From positions 2,170,001-2,234,000 of the forward strand of contig NC_026744.1 in NCBI RefSeq assembly GCF_000210295.1: a stretch of DNA of 64,000 nt, in the 5' to 3' direction. Both the position numbers and the translations under genes were made by a program. This document shows, in pieces, positions 10,901-20,317 of the stretch. This DNA is from Trypanosoma brucei gambiense DAL972. Its lineage: Eukaryota > Euglenozoa > Kinetoplastea > Trypanosomatida > Trypanosomatidae. The notes beneath the pieces were generated by a model. It was not told where the DNA came from. It saw only the letters and a list, made by a program, of their open reading frames with translations, and did no database searches. How positions within the stretch are numbered: position 1 is the stretch's first letter; each line of letters begins with the position of its first letter.

Positions 10901-12190
10901 TCAGCTGGATCTCCCGTCCCACTGCCATTGTGGCGAAGGGAGTCGTTCACTCCTTAACTTGTACACGCCAATGGTATCATTTCCAGCGTATACAAGCCCC
11001 ATATCTTGCGGGCTCCAGCGACGCACCTCTCTGCGAACGGTGTAGTCCTTCACAAGTTTATAATGAGTGTAGAGGAGTTCGTGAAAACGCCAGTCACCTG
11101 TCGAAGCTACATCACCAATGTAAATGACGACCTTGCCACCTGCCTGTGTGAAGTACTCCAAAGCTTCGAACGCCATGGAGCTCTGCTCCTCCTTGGGAGA
11201 GCCGAATGGGGGCCAAGAGAGTAGTAACACACTTGTAGGACACTGCAATGAGAGCAGAGCAACGGGTCCCCCGAGCGACACACACACACTGTAAGGACAA
11301 TTCAATGCAACCTCGTCAAAGGCGTATATGGGAAGCTTTTTCTTGGGGTAAAAGCACGCATGCACACCCTCAAACGAAGAGATGCCCAAAGCAGGATCTG
11401 GATCCCTTGGCGCCGCCGGTACGCCATTGGCAACACGGTTAAAAATGTGTTCCACGTACCCAACGCCACTTCCCACACTCACAATACAACTCATCTCAGG
11501 AAGAGCCCTGTACGCAGCATCCAATGCATCCTTAACGTGTTTGGGAGATACGAGACTCCAAGCGAATGCCGTTGATGCAATACGGTGTGCCTCGTACGTC
11601 AGTGGCACCTTCAAAATGTCCGGCAGTTCCCTACGACACCGATCAATTTCATCTTTAAAGATTTGGTAATCATCACCAGAGGCGTCAAAGATGGCATCGA
11701 CCAAGTACGCTATGTGTGGAAAGTAACACATAAGAGAACATCGGGGGCAATTACGATAGTAATACATCTCTCCTACCCTTCCTTGCGTGTTTTCATCTAT
11801 GCCATCGAACCCGCAAACGTCGCAACTCCAGAGTTCTTCTTCCTCCTGCAACCGTGCCTTCTCCCGCAGACGCTCTAACTCCTCACGACTTGTTCCTTTT
11901 CGCTCCACTAATGGCGTTTTTTCTCCACTGTGAGGCAGAAAACAAATGCGGCCAAACGGACAGAAACCGTATTCCTCGAACACCGGGCACACGACGAGCC
12001 GCTCCGGGGGTGGGGCCAGTTGTGGAACCTCTGGTGGAAGTCCCCCCGTTTCAGCGTAGAAAGGGGATGGCCGGGCTAACATTACGTGTTTTGATGCCCT
12101 CCGCTGGTTTGCATATACCGAAGCAGTGTGGCAGGTGAGCTTACACATAGAACACGAACACAAAGCACCCTCTACGCTGTGCATTGACAT
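10901..12190 (-). CDS. CCCH zinc-finger protein with a methyltransferase-like domain
   Basis: The 429-residue protein has a CCCH finger with spacing C-x8-C-x5-C-x3-H (C68, C77, C83, H87), the RNA-binding type. A charged helical linker (about 98-120) and a second Cys cluster C123/C126...C148/C151, like a zinc ribbon, follow. The C-terminal half (about 220-415) looks like a Rossmann fold: SVGSGVGYVEHIF fits motif I of class I methyltransferases, and LLSWPPFGSP could be motif IV-like. The pairing suggests an RNA-modifying or RNA-regulating enzyme; substrate unknown. An alternative start at M37 would remove a Cys-rich N-terminus (CSCSMCKLTC). Both starts keep all domains. The function is inferred; the CCCH finger is seen directly. 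Confidence 0.75.
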   Translation of the reverse strand: MSMHSVEGALCSCSMCKLTCHTASVYANQRRASKHVMLARPSPFYAETGGLPPEVPQLAPPPERLVVCPVFEEYGFCPFGRICFLPHSGEKTPLVERKGTSREELERLREKARLQEEEELWSCDVCGFDGIDENTQGRVGEMYYYRNCPRCSLMCYFPHIAYLVDAIFDASGDDYQIFKDEIDRCRRELPDILKVPLTYEAHRIASTAFAWSLVSPKHVKDALDAAYRALPEMSCIVSVGSGVGYVEHIFNRVANGVPAAPRDPDPALGISSFEGVHACFYPKKKLPIYAFDEVALNCPYSVCVSLGGPVALLSLQCPTSVLLLSWPPFGSPKEEQSSMAFEALEYFTQAGGKVVIYIGDVASTGDWRFHELLYTHYKLVKDYTVRREVRRWSPQDMGLVYAGNDTIGVYKLRSERLPSPQWQWDGRSS

Positions 12191-12947
12191 ATCCCTCTAA
12201 GAATGCAGGTAAAAAGACTAAGTGAGGGGGAAAGAGAGGAGGATACACAAAATCAAGCTGAGTTCACACCGCAGCCGGTACAATCCCGGCACGCTTGGTA
12301 AAGAAAAAAAGAGCGTAGGGAAGAGGCTCAGTGGCGACACGTTATATATAGCATTAAGACACGCTCAAAAAAAGACGACCTGCACCCTAAACACCTCAAC
12401 AGTGGAAGGAACGCACGTAACATTACTATTCATCACTCCTTTCCTTAGACTCTCTAACCCATGAGAAAGATTGTGCAGGGAAGAGTTTTACTAAGGTTGA
12501 ACTTATTCTCTCGTCCTTTCCCACCTATATACCCTCATTAACATGTGTGTGAGAACTTGGCAAAAGTGCCCTGGCTTAGTTTCAGTGAAACACAGATGTA
12601 TCGGTGGAACACTGACAAATAACGGACTTCGCACTGAGCAATATTCTCACGCCCCCGGGCCTGTTCGTTACTTTTTCTTATGTCTTTACGATGCTCTTCT
12701 AGCCCATCAACAGCGACTTGACCAGTATTGGTTGAACCCCTTGTACCAGTTAAATGTGCATTCGTTCCCCTTTGTCTACCTTTATATTGTTCACTTCAAT
12801 ACAAAAATCATCTTCTCGTTCTCCTTTAAAGCGAATAAGAACTTTTTTCCCCTCCGCTTAACCACTGGCAAAAACTGCAGAAAAACCAAGAGCACTTGCC
12901 GCCAACCACCCTCACCGAACATCGACGACCGCAGCTCACTTTAGCAT
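12191..12947. other. Intergenic region
   Basis: This 757-base spacer should hold the 5' UTR of the CCCH gene and the 3' UTR of RBP16. Plus-strand frames here (such as 12543-12944) have no recognisable product and oppose the array. AT-rich, without repeats worth listing. Confidence 0.5.
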
Positions 12948-13373
12948 CTAAAAGTCATCGCTGAAGCTCTGGTGCTGGCCACCTTGTTGGTTGTCATTAC
13001 GTCCCCTGCCTGAGTTACGATCACCACCAAAATCCCTTCCCCCTCGGCCGCCACCGAAGCCGCGACCACGTCCTGCTCCCTCTGGTGGCCTCGGCCCTGA
13101 CGGAAGTTTGGCTCCTCCAGGAGAAGTAACATTCTCGGCACGCGTGCGGCCATCCTGCGAAGCAACCTCGAACTCAACTTCCTGTCCGACAGTTAGTGCA
13201 CGAAAGCCCCCCGTTTCCGTTTGAAGAGCTGAGAAATGCACAAAGTGTTGCTTCTTGTCTGCGTCGTCTTCAATAAAACCAAAACCACGTCCAGACATCC
13301 ACGATATCACCTTACCCTTGTTGAGAAAGAGGGTGCATGGAGCCATGCGCTTAACTATGGAAGCGCGAATCAT
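12948..13373 (-). CDS. RBP16: Mitochondrial Y-box guide-RNA-binding protein RBP16
   Basis: RBP16 binds guide RNAs through their oligo(U) tails in the trypanosome mitochondrion and influences editing and stability of mitochondrial RNAs. The 141-residue precursor has a short basic N-terminus suitable as an import signal (about 1-18). A cold-shock domain follows (about 19-84) with RNP1 GRGFGFI (28-34) and RNP2-like HFVHFSA (43-49). The C-terminus is rich in RGG/GRG (about 99-127). Size, domain order and composition match the known T. brucei protein. The gene is in line with the array, between the CCCH gene and a second, weaker cold-shock-like gene. The start ATG is the only one giving the presequence. 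Confidence 0.93.
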   Translation of the reverse strand: MIRASIVKRMAPCTLFLNKGKVISWMSGRGFGFIEDDADKKQHFVHFSALQTETGGFRALTVGQEVEFEVASQDGRTRAENVTSPGGAKLPSGPRPPEGAGRGRGFGGGRGGRDFGGDRNSGRGRNDNQQGGQHQSFSDDF

Positions 13374-13724
13374 CTGTAAGGTGTTACTTAATAGTTCTTA
13401 CGTGTGCGTGTATGTGGGTGATGGTGACCTATCGGTCTTCTCTTTTCCTACTAACTTGCAAGGATGAAACGATCCACGTGGACAAACTGACGTACCCTAA
13501 GGAGAAATAGCATTGAAAGACAGAAAGAGAAGTGGTACATTAGGAATAAGTCGTCAAACCAACACATGGGACCATGAAAGAGGTAGACAAGACACTTTGG
13601 TCGGCATTACACACTAAGAAACAACTCATTAAAAATAACAAAAACGTAGCGCGTCTCGCATAATCATGCTCAAGCGGCCGTGAGTGTGAACACGAGTTTT
13701 TGTGACCATAAGGATCCTCTTCCA
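13374..13724. other. Intergenic region
   Basis: A 351-base spacer between RBP16 and the next upstream gene. It contains pyrimidine-rich sequence on the coding strand next to the RBP16 start and nothing else that I recognise. Confidence 0.5.
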
Positions 13725-14246
13725 TCAAAAATCAACGGGGACCCCACTAAAAGGGTCCGGAAAACTGTCGTCCATAACATGCAGTCTGTCTTGGACTCCT
13801 TGGTAAAGGTACTTTTGCAAACGCTCTTGCTCTCCCCTGTACTTCAACCACTTTGATCTGCTCATGCATCGGTGAGAAGTGTCAGAGCACAAGCTACTGC
13901 GCACTCTGATTTGTTGGGCCCAGATTTCGGGCCCGAAACTAAGTGGTGTATCTGAACGGTTGAACTTCTCACGTTGCAGCGTGAAGAAAACCACTTCCCC
14001 CAATAAAACCACCGGCACCCATTCACTCTTGGAATTCACCGCAGTGGATAACCGGACCCTCCGATTTCCATCCAACGCAACGATGTCATCAACAGAAAAG
14101 AAAATCGCATCCGTTGGTTCAAGGGTGGTTACAGTGTCACCTACACGACGGATAACGCGTGCAGACGAAAGGTTGTGCTTGATTACACCGAGTCCTTTGT
14201 CAGCGCTAAATTTGGTTATTATCCCTTCAACTACGGTACCCTTCAT
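13725..14246 (-). CDS. Cold-shock-domain-like hypothetical protein next to RBP16
   Basis: The frame is open further upstream, to an ATG at 14333, but the ATG at 14244-14246 is preferred: it begins right at a conserved-looking domain, and the extension (YISFFRPIKKS, CAEFFSCLH) comes from T-rich upstream sequence. The resulting 173-residue protein starts with MKGTVVEGIITKF and has FSADKGLGVI (13-22), which fits the first strands and RNP1 of a cold-shock domain. DAIFFSVDDI (46-55) sits where RNP2 would be, followed by a strand-rich segment. The aromatic residues of classical RNP1 are mostly lost. The C-terminal 70 residues are basic and helical (KWLKYRGEQERLQKYLY). A divergent nucleic-acid-binding fold is inferred. 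A relation to the neighbouring RBP16 by old tandem duplication is possible but not shown. Confidence 0.6.
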   Translation of the reverse strand: MKGTVVEGIITKFSADKGLGVIKHNLSSARVIRRVGDTVTTLEPTDAIFFSVDDIVALDGNRRVRLSTAVNSKSEWVPVVLLGEVVFFTLQREKFNRSDTPLSFGPEIWAQQIRVRSSLCSDTSHRCMSRSKWLKYRGEQERLQKYLYQGVQDRLHVMDDSFPDPFSGVPVDF

Positions 14247-14441
14247 GTGTAAGCAGGAAAAAAACTCTGCACACATCAGATGGGATTTTTTTATTGGTCG
14301 GAAGAAGGAAATGTAAATCCTTTTTGCGTTCAACTTAACTGCAATCGCACAGTGTAAAGCACAAGCACTTCAAACGACCCCAGCCGACCGTAAGACAACC
14401 TCTGTTACAGAACTCAGCCGCAACAAAATGGGATAAATCCA

Positions 14442-15686
14442 TCACGGGATAGTATCAGGATGTTCGCCCCTCGTTAGACGTATTAGCCTCTCCTTGGCAC
14501 GCAGGACATCAGCTGAATATCCCATCTCCTTTGCTTTGGCCACCGTGTCCCACGCAACCTTGATTACCTCGTTGTTCCTGTCACCATGGGCACCCGAACC
14601 ACGGACAGGACACGGTTTAGGCGCCCTGTCCTCCTCGCTTCCTTGCCTTCGAACACAATAGAAGGCACCTTCAGCATCAAAAGTAGAGCGGTTCACATCC
14701 TCATGGACCCGGAGTGACCGCCGAAGTCGGCGGTAAACGTTTGGTTTGGGGAACAAAGAATCAGAACCGCCGGCCGAGTTTCGAACATTCAAAATTTCTG
14801 GAGACGGGACTTCTTCGCTATCCCCTTCCCCCGTGTCACCTCGCAGTTTCGGAGGGGTCGTAAATGTGCGATCGTCATCGTCGGGAAAATATTTTGCAGT
14901 CCAGTCCACGAGAGAAGGGTCAAGTGTTTCCTTATTTTCCAGGGCGCGCTGCCGCAGAAACGGGAACGCAGAGTACGAAGAGGTTCGTTCCTCTTTGTAT
15001 GTCAAGTCCATCATCGCCGGTGTGTTTTCTAGATTTGCCCACTCACCCTGGAGACGCCGCTTCTGGGCGGCATCTTCCTGTGACGCGACATTAACCCCGC
15101 AACGCTCCCCACATTCGCCGGTGTGCCTATCTTCTTCATGAAGCGTCGCCGCGCGCTCGGAGCACACTGTCTCTTGACACCATCTGGATTTTTTGCTCCC
15201 TTTATCTGACTCCTTCAAAGCGGTCATGATGTGAGTTCGCAGATGTTTGGGTAAGGAAAATGCTGCAGCAGCAACAAACGAACGATACTCTGCATCCATC
15301 TGTTCACAGAGACGCATATACTTTCTGGCGTTGCGGGTTTCAAGCATGGCAGCCCCAGTGGTATCTTTAAGATAGTCTTGAAGCAAAGAGGACAACTTTT
15401 CCCGCATCGCCCTATCCTTAATATTATGCCAATTCTCCTTTCGGCCATATAGTCGCTCGGCATCATCCATGTACGTCCGCCTCCGGTCCTGCAACCACGG
15501 GACGGTTGGAAGGGGTCGTAGCTTAGAAAACCGCATGTCTCGGTGGAAATTCCCCTTCTCTCGCACTGTCTGGGGATTAGAAGACCGGCGCTTGTATGGC
15601 CGCTTGGCATCTACTTTCCAGTGCCGCTGCGTGTGGACAAAGGCAGGCTGCCACCTAGGGATGGTTTTAACACATTGCCGTATCAT
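14442..15686 (-). CDS. Hypothetical basic protein, 414 residues, possible mitochondrial import
   Basis: No family is recognised. The N-terminus (MIRQCVKTIPRWQPAFVHTQ) is basic, lacks acidic residues and looks like a mitochondrial presequence. It is followed by a strongly basic stretch (DAKRPYKRRSS) as in many mitoribosomal or RNA-processing factors. Residues about 50-155 are rich in charged helices (LQDRRRTYMDDAERLYGRK, KYMRLCEQMDAEYR). The middle, about 180-330, looks disordered, with acidic and serine-rich parts. A short helical C-terminus (WDTVAKAKEMGYSADVLRAK) ends the protein. There is no catalytic motif. A mitoribosome or RNA-editing accessory role is only a guess from composition. Confidence 0.65.
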   Translation of the reverse strand: MIRQCVKTIPRWQPAFVHTQRHWKVDAKRPYKRRSSNPQTVREKGNFHRDMRFSKLRPLPTVPWLQDRRRTYMDDAERLYGRKENWHNIKDRAMREKLSSLLQDYLKDTTGAAMLETRNARKYMRLCEQMDAEYRSFVAAAAFSLPKHLRTHIMTALKESDKGSKKSRWCQETVCSERAATLHEEDRHTGECGERCGVNVASQEDAAQKRRLQGEWANLENTPAMMDLTYKEERTSSYSAFPFLRQRALENKETLDPSLVDWTAKYFPDDDDRTFTTPPKLRGDTGEGDSEEVPSPEILNVRNSAGGSDSLFPKPNVYRRLRRSLRVHEDVNRSTFDAEGAFYCVRRQGSEEDRAPKPCPVRGSGAHGDRNNEVIKVAWDTVAKAKEMGYSADVLRAKERLIRLTRGEHPDTIP

Positions 15687-15933
15687 CTAGAGCGAGGCGA
15701 CATGAAAAAGAAAGATGAAGGAAAGACGTAGCCCGAAGTAGCGAGGCGCTCAAGTAAATGCATGTGAATCCGGCTGCCACCGATCAGTGGGAAGAGGAAC
15801 CTACGTCTTCAGCAATACTTGCCGAAAAGAAAGAGAATAAATACCCACACGTTGCTTTCTTTGCAGTTACTTTCATTTACGACAACCAACCAACGGGAAA
15901 TACGTCCAAGGGTTGACTCGACTGTTTTCCGCA

Positions 15934-16383
15934 CTAACTTCCGGGGCGTTTCATCAAGATATAGACGTCGCTATTATAATGAACGTCTTTAAGACTCTGG
16001 GGTTTTCCGACAATCTGCGTTAGCAGTCCGCCGCAACTGATATGAACCGTCACATCCAAGCTACTTTCGTTAACTTCCATGCTGTACACGCGGCCGTGCA
16101 TGGCATAATCACAATCGTCTAGGCGTGTGGAGCGATGGTATACACTCTGGTCGTAGTGCTTAGAGCCTGCTTGTTCAGACAGCTCGATGGAATCTGTCAA
16201 AATTATGGTCAACCGGTCGCCGGAGTGAAGTGGAAATTCTCCCGTGTTAACGTCGGATGTAATAATAAGACCTCCTCCCTCACCTGTACACCGAACTCGT
16301 GACACTCGGGAGTAAACCGTACCCTCCTCGTTCACAGCTGCCACCGTGAAGGTGTCTTCCAATATTACTTTCGAGGAAGCCAT
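15934..16383 (-). CDS. RPB8: RNA polymerases I, II and III shared subunit RPB8 (RPABC3)
   Basis: RPB8 is a small shared subunit of the three nuclear RNA polymerases and has a double OB-like fold. From M9 of the open frame the protein is 149 residues and opens with ILEDTFTVAAVNEEGTVYSR, then VSRVRC and ITSDVNTGEFPLHSGDRLTI. This is the signature of RPB8 (conserved D-F-x-V, SR-x-x-C and D-x-N-x-x-x-Y/F-P-L). The C-terminal SLDVTVHISCGGLLTQIVG matches the last strands. The start at 16381-16383 is chosen because the eight residues before it (MPLVLQSV) are not part of the family. Length is close to yeast and human RPB8. Confidence 0.9.
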   Translation of the reverse strand: MASSKVILEDTFTVAAVNEEGTVYSRVSRVRCTGEGGGLIITSDVNTGEFPLHSGDRLTIILTDSIELSEQAGSKHYDQSVYHRSTRLDDCDYAMHGRVYSMEVNESSLDVTVHISCGGLLTQIVGKPQSLKDVHYNSDVYILMKRPGS

Positions 16384-16603
16384 CACACTTTGCAACACAA
16401 GGGGCACATGTTATACATAAGCGAAGATGAAAAAGAAAGTATGAGGGAATATAGGGGGTCAGCTTCGCCAACACCCATCGTGCCACGTTGATCATTTACA
16501 GTGGTTTGTGGAAAGCAGAGAGGGTTGTCCAAACACGCTGTATACGCCAACTCTACATTACAAAGGGAGAAGAACGACAGTAAATGCAAAGGTGACAAAA
16601 GTT

Positions 16604-17068
16604 TCAGCGAAAAATCTCTGGGGTCATCTTATACACAACATCAGAGAGAATGAAGTTTCCTTCCATATCCATCTCCGACCGCATCTCCTCAACAAAGGCG
16701 TTCATTTCATCCGTACTCAAGCGCTCACCCTGCGTTGTTAAAATGTAGCGAAGGTCATGCTGAGACATGTATCCCTTGCGTTCAGGGTCTATCCCCTTAA
16801 AAGCTTCTTTCAGATCACGCATCGTCCTCATATTTTCAAAAGCCATCTTCATCGCGCAGCAGAAGCCGTCAAACGACACTGACCCACGTCCCTCGTAGTC
16901 TGCTTCAGCCTTCAAAGATTCAATGTCCGCTTCAAGTGGTGTACCACCACAGATTCTAACTAGAGATATGAGATCACTCAAAGGTATACGCCCAATCTTG
17001 TCATGATCGAAGGCATCAAAACGACGCTTCAAATACTCACGCGTCAAATCGTCAAATGCGTTGGACAT
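16604..17068 (-). CDS. Calmodulin/centrin-like EF-hand protein with degenerate loops
   Basis: The 154-residue protein has the length and four-hand layout of calmodulin, centrin and myosin light chains. Candidate loops start at D21 (DHDKIGRIPLSD), D57 (DYEGRGSVSFDG), D94 (DPERKGYMSQHD) and D134 (DMEGNFILSDVV). The canonical glutamate at loop position 12 is missing in all of them: D, G, D and V are found instead. Loop 1 also has Ile at position 5. Calcium binding is therefore doubtful in most or all hands. A structural role, for example as a light chain or in the axoneme or basal body, is more likely than calcium sensing. The hinge helix FENMRTMRDLKEAF links the two halves as in centrin. No myristoylation glycine follows the Met. 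Confidence 0.82.
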   Translation of the reverse strand: MSNAFDDLTREYLKRRFDAFDHDKIGRIPLSDLISLVRICGGTPLEADIESLKAEADYEGRGSVSFDGFCCAMKMAFENMRTMRDLKEAFKGIDPERKGYMSQHDLRYILTTQGERLSTDEMNAFVEEMRSEMDMEGNFILSDVVYKMTPEIFR

Positions 17069-18191
17069 CCTTCTACAAATAGCAAACTTGAGTCCTACCC
17101 TAAAAGAAACATGGAGTAGCTATAACGAAAGCAGTGCGGGAGGCATCACTGTAACGAAAATCAGCAAATCCGAACTAGTAGAAAGTAATCATAGACCGCG
17201 CAAACCACGGATATGATCATTCGACCCAACTGCGCAGCCCGCTTCACCTCACTCCCCCCCACCTTGAATCGAACCCGACCAACATAGATGCGTACGGCGA
17301 CACACCCTCCTCCATTTTCTTCAGTGAAGAAATATAAACGCACATATTTCCATTTAAGCCAAAGCCATTTCAGAATCGGAGCGCTAAGAATTTCGAATGA
17401 TTCAAGTGTGTTGTTGAGTCCACGAGCACCCTTTCACTACACAAAGCTTCCAAATCTGATCGGTGCACATGTCGACCAGGCAAGTGTAACCCTTTTCCCC
17501 CACGAGCCCGGTGTCTGGAAAAGTTTTTTTAAAAAATAAACAAATAAGCAGAAGCTATAACTTCCCTTGCCCCCCCAATCAATCAAAATAATGATCGTTT
17601 CAAGATATAATGCCTTACATCGGCCTAGTCAAAAAAAAAATCAACGACAGCTATCATTCTTGCACGGTCACGATTGCGAACCAGTGATGGCACAAAAACA
17701 AGTCGCACATTTAGAAAATAAATACTAAAGCACCGCACAAGTGTTTGGACAAACTCACAACAGTAATTGTTTCTCTCACCCCCTCCCCTTGTGTCCCACC
17801 CAGACTGCCGAATGTATACCTTTTTTTACCCGTTGAAATCCAGGGCCTTTGTGATCGGTGCTATATCCCTCACAGCTCGTACCACCAAGTGGGGAGAAGA
17901 GCATCAGTAGAGCCTCCTGGACAGGAAAACATTTGTGCCCAACTATAACACATTTTTCAGCGTCGTATCATAAAGGAAAAAATGAGCACCAGTGAGCTTC
18001 AGTAAAGCAAAATGGATCATACAAATAATATTTATAAGAACCCCTACAACACCGAGGTACGTCATGAGTTTGTGCGGTTGATTCATCACAGCGAATCTTA
18101 AACAGCTCTTGGATGCTTCTTTTTTTTTAAATGAAGTACTGAAAAATGCACAACAATTGAGTTATGTGAAAATGAAGGGACCCTGTCTCCT
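17069..18191. other. Intergenic region, 1.1 kb, no gene seen
   Basis: Probably the 5' UTR of the EF-hand gene and the 3' UTR of the phosphatase gene. It has several A/T homopolymers (17525-17536, 17631-17640, 18120-18128) and no coding or RNA signature. Confidence 0.5.
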
Positions 18192-20048
18192 TCATTCACC
18201 GGAACAGGAGATGTCACTAGGCACTACCACAGCTCCATTATCTATCATTGAGCTCAACTCTTGCAGTATCCATGGCAGGAAATCCACAACTTTGCCGTAC
18301 TGCTCCATATAAACCCTATTAACAAGTTGTATCGAAGTTGCGATCTCCACCCAAGGTGCCTTCTCGTCAGCGATGGATTTGATTGTACCAATCTCGGCAA
18401 CATTGAGGTAGGACTCCATCAAATACCGGTCAATTGCGTCGAAGAAGAGGCGAATACCTACGGCTCCACCGACGACCTTACGCATCCACAGCAAGGCTAT
18501 ACCTTCATTTGGTTCTTCTGTATAAACAAACTTGTCTATCACAGCCAATAGTGTTGAACCACCCAGCACCGCATTAAGCATTTCCAGCTCTACATCATCT
18601 TTCAGATGACCCACTTGGGAAACCATGCACGAGAATATATCTACAGCTATAGCACATCCGTCTGCGGTTGCATTGCAGGTCAACTCCGAGATTTTATCCT
18701 CGGATGGGGGAGAAATTCTGCTTGAAGTCACCTGAAGCAAATATAGTCCCTCCTCATTCATAAGCTCCCCGCTATATCTGAGCTGGACAAATCCTACGGC
18801 ATAAGGAGCAAAAAATGGTAAAAACGTAAAACTCAACCTCATTCCCTCAGGACACCCTCTAGCAATTTCATCCTCGGAGTCTGCCCAATAAGGCACGCTC
18901 CTCGGGTTGTTGATCATATGTGTGGCATGCACTGTCTCTAGCAAAGAAGAAAACGCCTTCGCGACATCAGAGAGGCACTTTCCGGCTCCAGAGCAGCCGA
19001 TCGCTTTAACCATCTCAAAATAGAAACAATCATCAAAGGGGTCTCCAAATTCCTCAGTAATATCATTAATGAAATTCGGCATATGCTGGAAAATGCTTTT
19101 CACAATATCGGACACGTTGCTGAAAAATGAAGGAACGTCCACGTATACTTCCTCAACAATGCATTGGTTAATATGGGCGGCAATCATCAGTACCGCGGAA
19201 CCAGCGCCGGGGGTGATACTTAACACGGATGATATAACGTACCCAAAATTCTTCCTATCTTCTATGAAGCGTCTCTCTCGAAGCAGCAACCGAAGCTGCC
19301 TCTCAATAAAATGGTTGAGCTCAGTTCCCCCACGTACCTCACTAGCTGCCAGTGTGGCTGAGAGCATGTCCGATATCCTGTAATAAGCACCCTCCTCCCA
19401 TCTCATTAGTTGCTTCTGAAAACCTGGGTTAGGACTCACAATCGGCCGGCTTTTTCTCATGATAAAGACAGACTCGTCCTTGGAATACCTTCCTCGCTTC
19501 ATCATGTAAGCTGCCACCACAGCAGCTGAGCGACTAACTCCCATCAGGCAGTGCACTACGACTGTGTGCAGGCGGGCCAATTCAACCTCTGTATCCCTTC
19601 TGTACATCATAACCAGCTCAATAAGCGCACACATTTCAGGGAAATGTCTACTTATGTCGTACGTTGGGCAGTCTTCAGCAGGAACAGACCGGATGAAAAC
19701 CTTGCGTTGCAGAGGGTCTTCCGGTACGCTTGTCGAGGCATATTCTTCCAAAAGGGATGCAAACACGTTAAAAGAGCATATTTTCTTGTAAACATATCGT
19801 TGGTCCTCCGCCAAATACTCATAAATCCGATAGGGCGCCACGTGTTCTCCACCGTTCAGCGTTAAAATAAGAGAAATACTTTCCTCTATTGACCTAGCCC
19901 GGTTACATACCCTTTCCTCAGCAGTAAGGTAGAGACCCGGTAATATTTCGCTAAACTCGGTATAAGGATTAGCGCTATCAGTTACCTCTAGCGAATCCTT
20001 TGGGAGTAACTTCCTTGGAACGGTCCAGTCGACCTTTTCAAGGGTCAT
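18192..20048 (-). CDS. Dual-specificity phosphatase with a long unknown C-terminal domain
   Basis: The phosphatase domain lies at about 30-215. It has the signature VVVHCLMGVSRSAA (catalytic C167, phosphate-binding R173) in the H-C-x5-R form. A probable general acid is D126, and the downstream VSPNPGFQKQLMRWE block is typical of dual-specificity phosphatases. The enzyme should remove phosphate from Tyr and/or Ser/Thr. The remaining 400 residues (about 216-618) are unlike known DSP extensions. They look alpha-helical with hydrophobic segments (SSVLSITPGAGSAVLMIAA, 274-292; FLPFFAPYAVGFVQL, around 420), but none is a clear membrane anchor. Such a long private extension suggests a scaffold or localisation module. 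The start fits an uninterrupted domain and the stop is unambiguous. Confidence 0.85.
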   Translation of the reverse strand: MTLEKVDWTVPRKLLPKDSLEVTDSANPYTEFSEILPGLYLTAEERVCNRARSIEESISLILTLNGGEHVAPYRIYEYLAEDQRYVYKKICSFNVFASLLEEYASTSVPEDPLQRKVFIRSVPAEDCPTYDISRHFPEMCALIELVMMYRRDTEVELARLHTVVVHCLMGVSRSAAVVAAYMMKRGRYSKDESVFIMRKSRPIVSPNPGFQKQLMRWEEGAYYRISDMLSATLAASEVRGGTELNHFIERQLRLLLRERRFIEDRKNFGYVISSVLSITPGAGSAVLMIAAHINQCIVEEVYVDVPSFFSNVSDIVKSIFQHMPNFINDITEEFGDPFDDCFYFEMVKAIGCSGAGKCLSDVAKAFSSLLETVHATHMINNPRSVPYWADSEDEIARGCPEGMRLSFTFLPFFAPYAVGFVQLRYSGELMNEEGLYLLQVTSSRISPPSEDKISELTCNATADGCAIAVDIFSCMVSQVGHLKDDVELEMLNAVLGGSTLLAVIDKFVYTEEPNEGIALLWMRKVVGGAVGIRLFFDAIDRYLMESYLNVAEIGTIKSIADEKAPWVEIATSIQLVNRVYMEQYGKVVDFLPWILQELSSMIDNGAVVVPSDISCSGE

Positions 20049-20317
20049 ATCTCATCCTAGATAAAAAACGTCGCGCACAACAATAAATGAGATATGAAAA
20101 GGGGAAAACAAATCAAAGTGCACCACTATAACCAAAATAATTTTAAAAGGGGAACACACATTTCTCCAAAGTGGCGAAGCGGGGGGAAGTCTTTTTTCTT
20201 TTTAATGAAAAGATGGCCCTCGGGCGAGCACCGCCGTCCACCGTTGTCCAAATAAAGCTAAAAACAGCTTTAAGGCGGCACTAGATACTTTGTTACCCAA
20301 TGCCACGTCCATATGTA

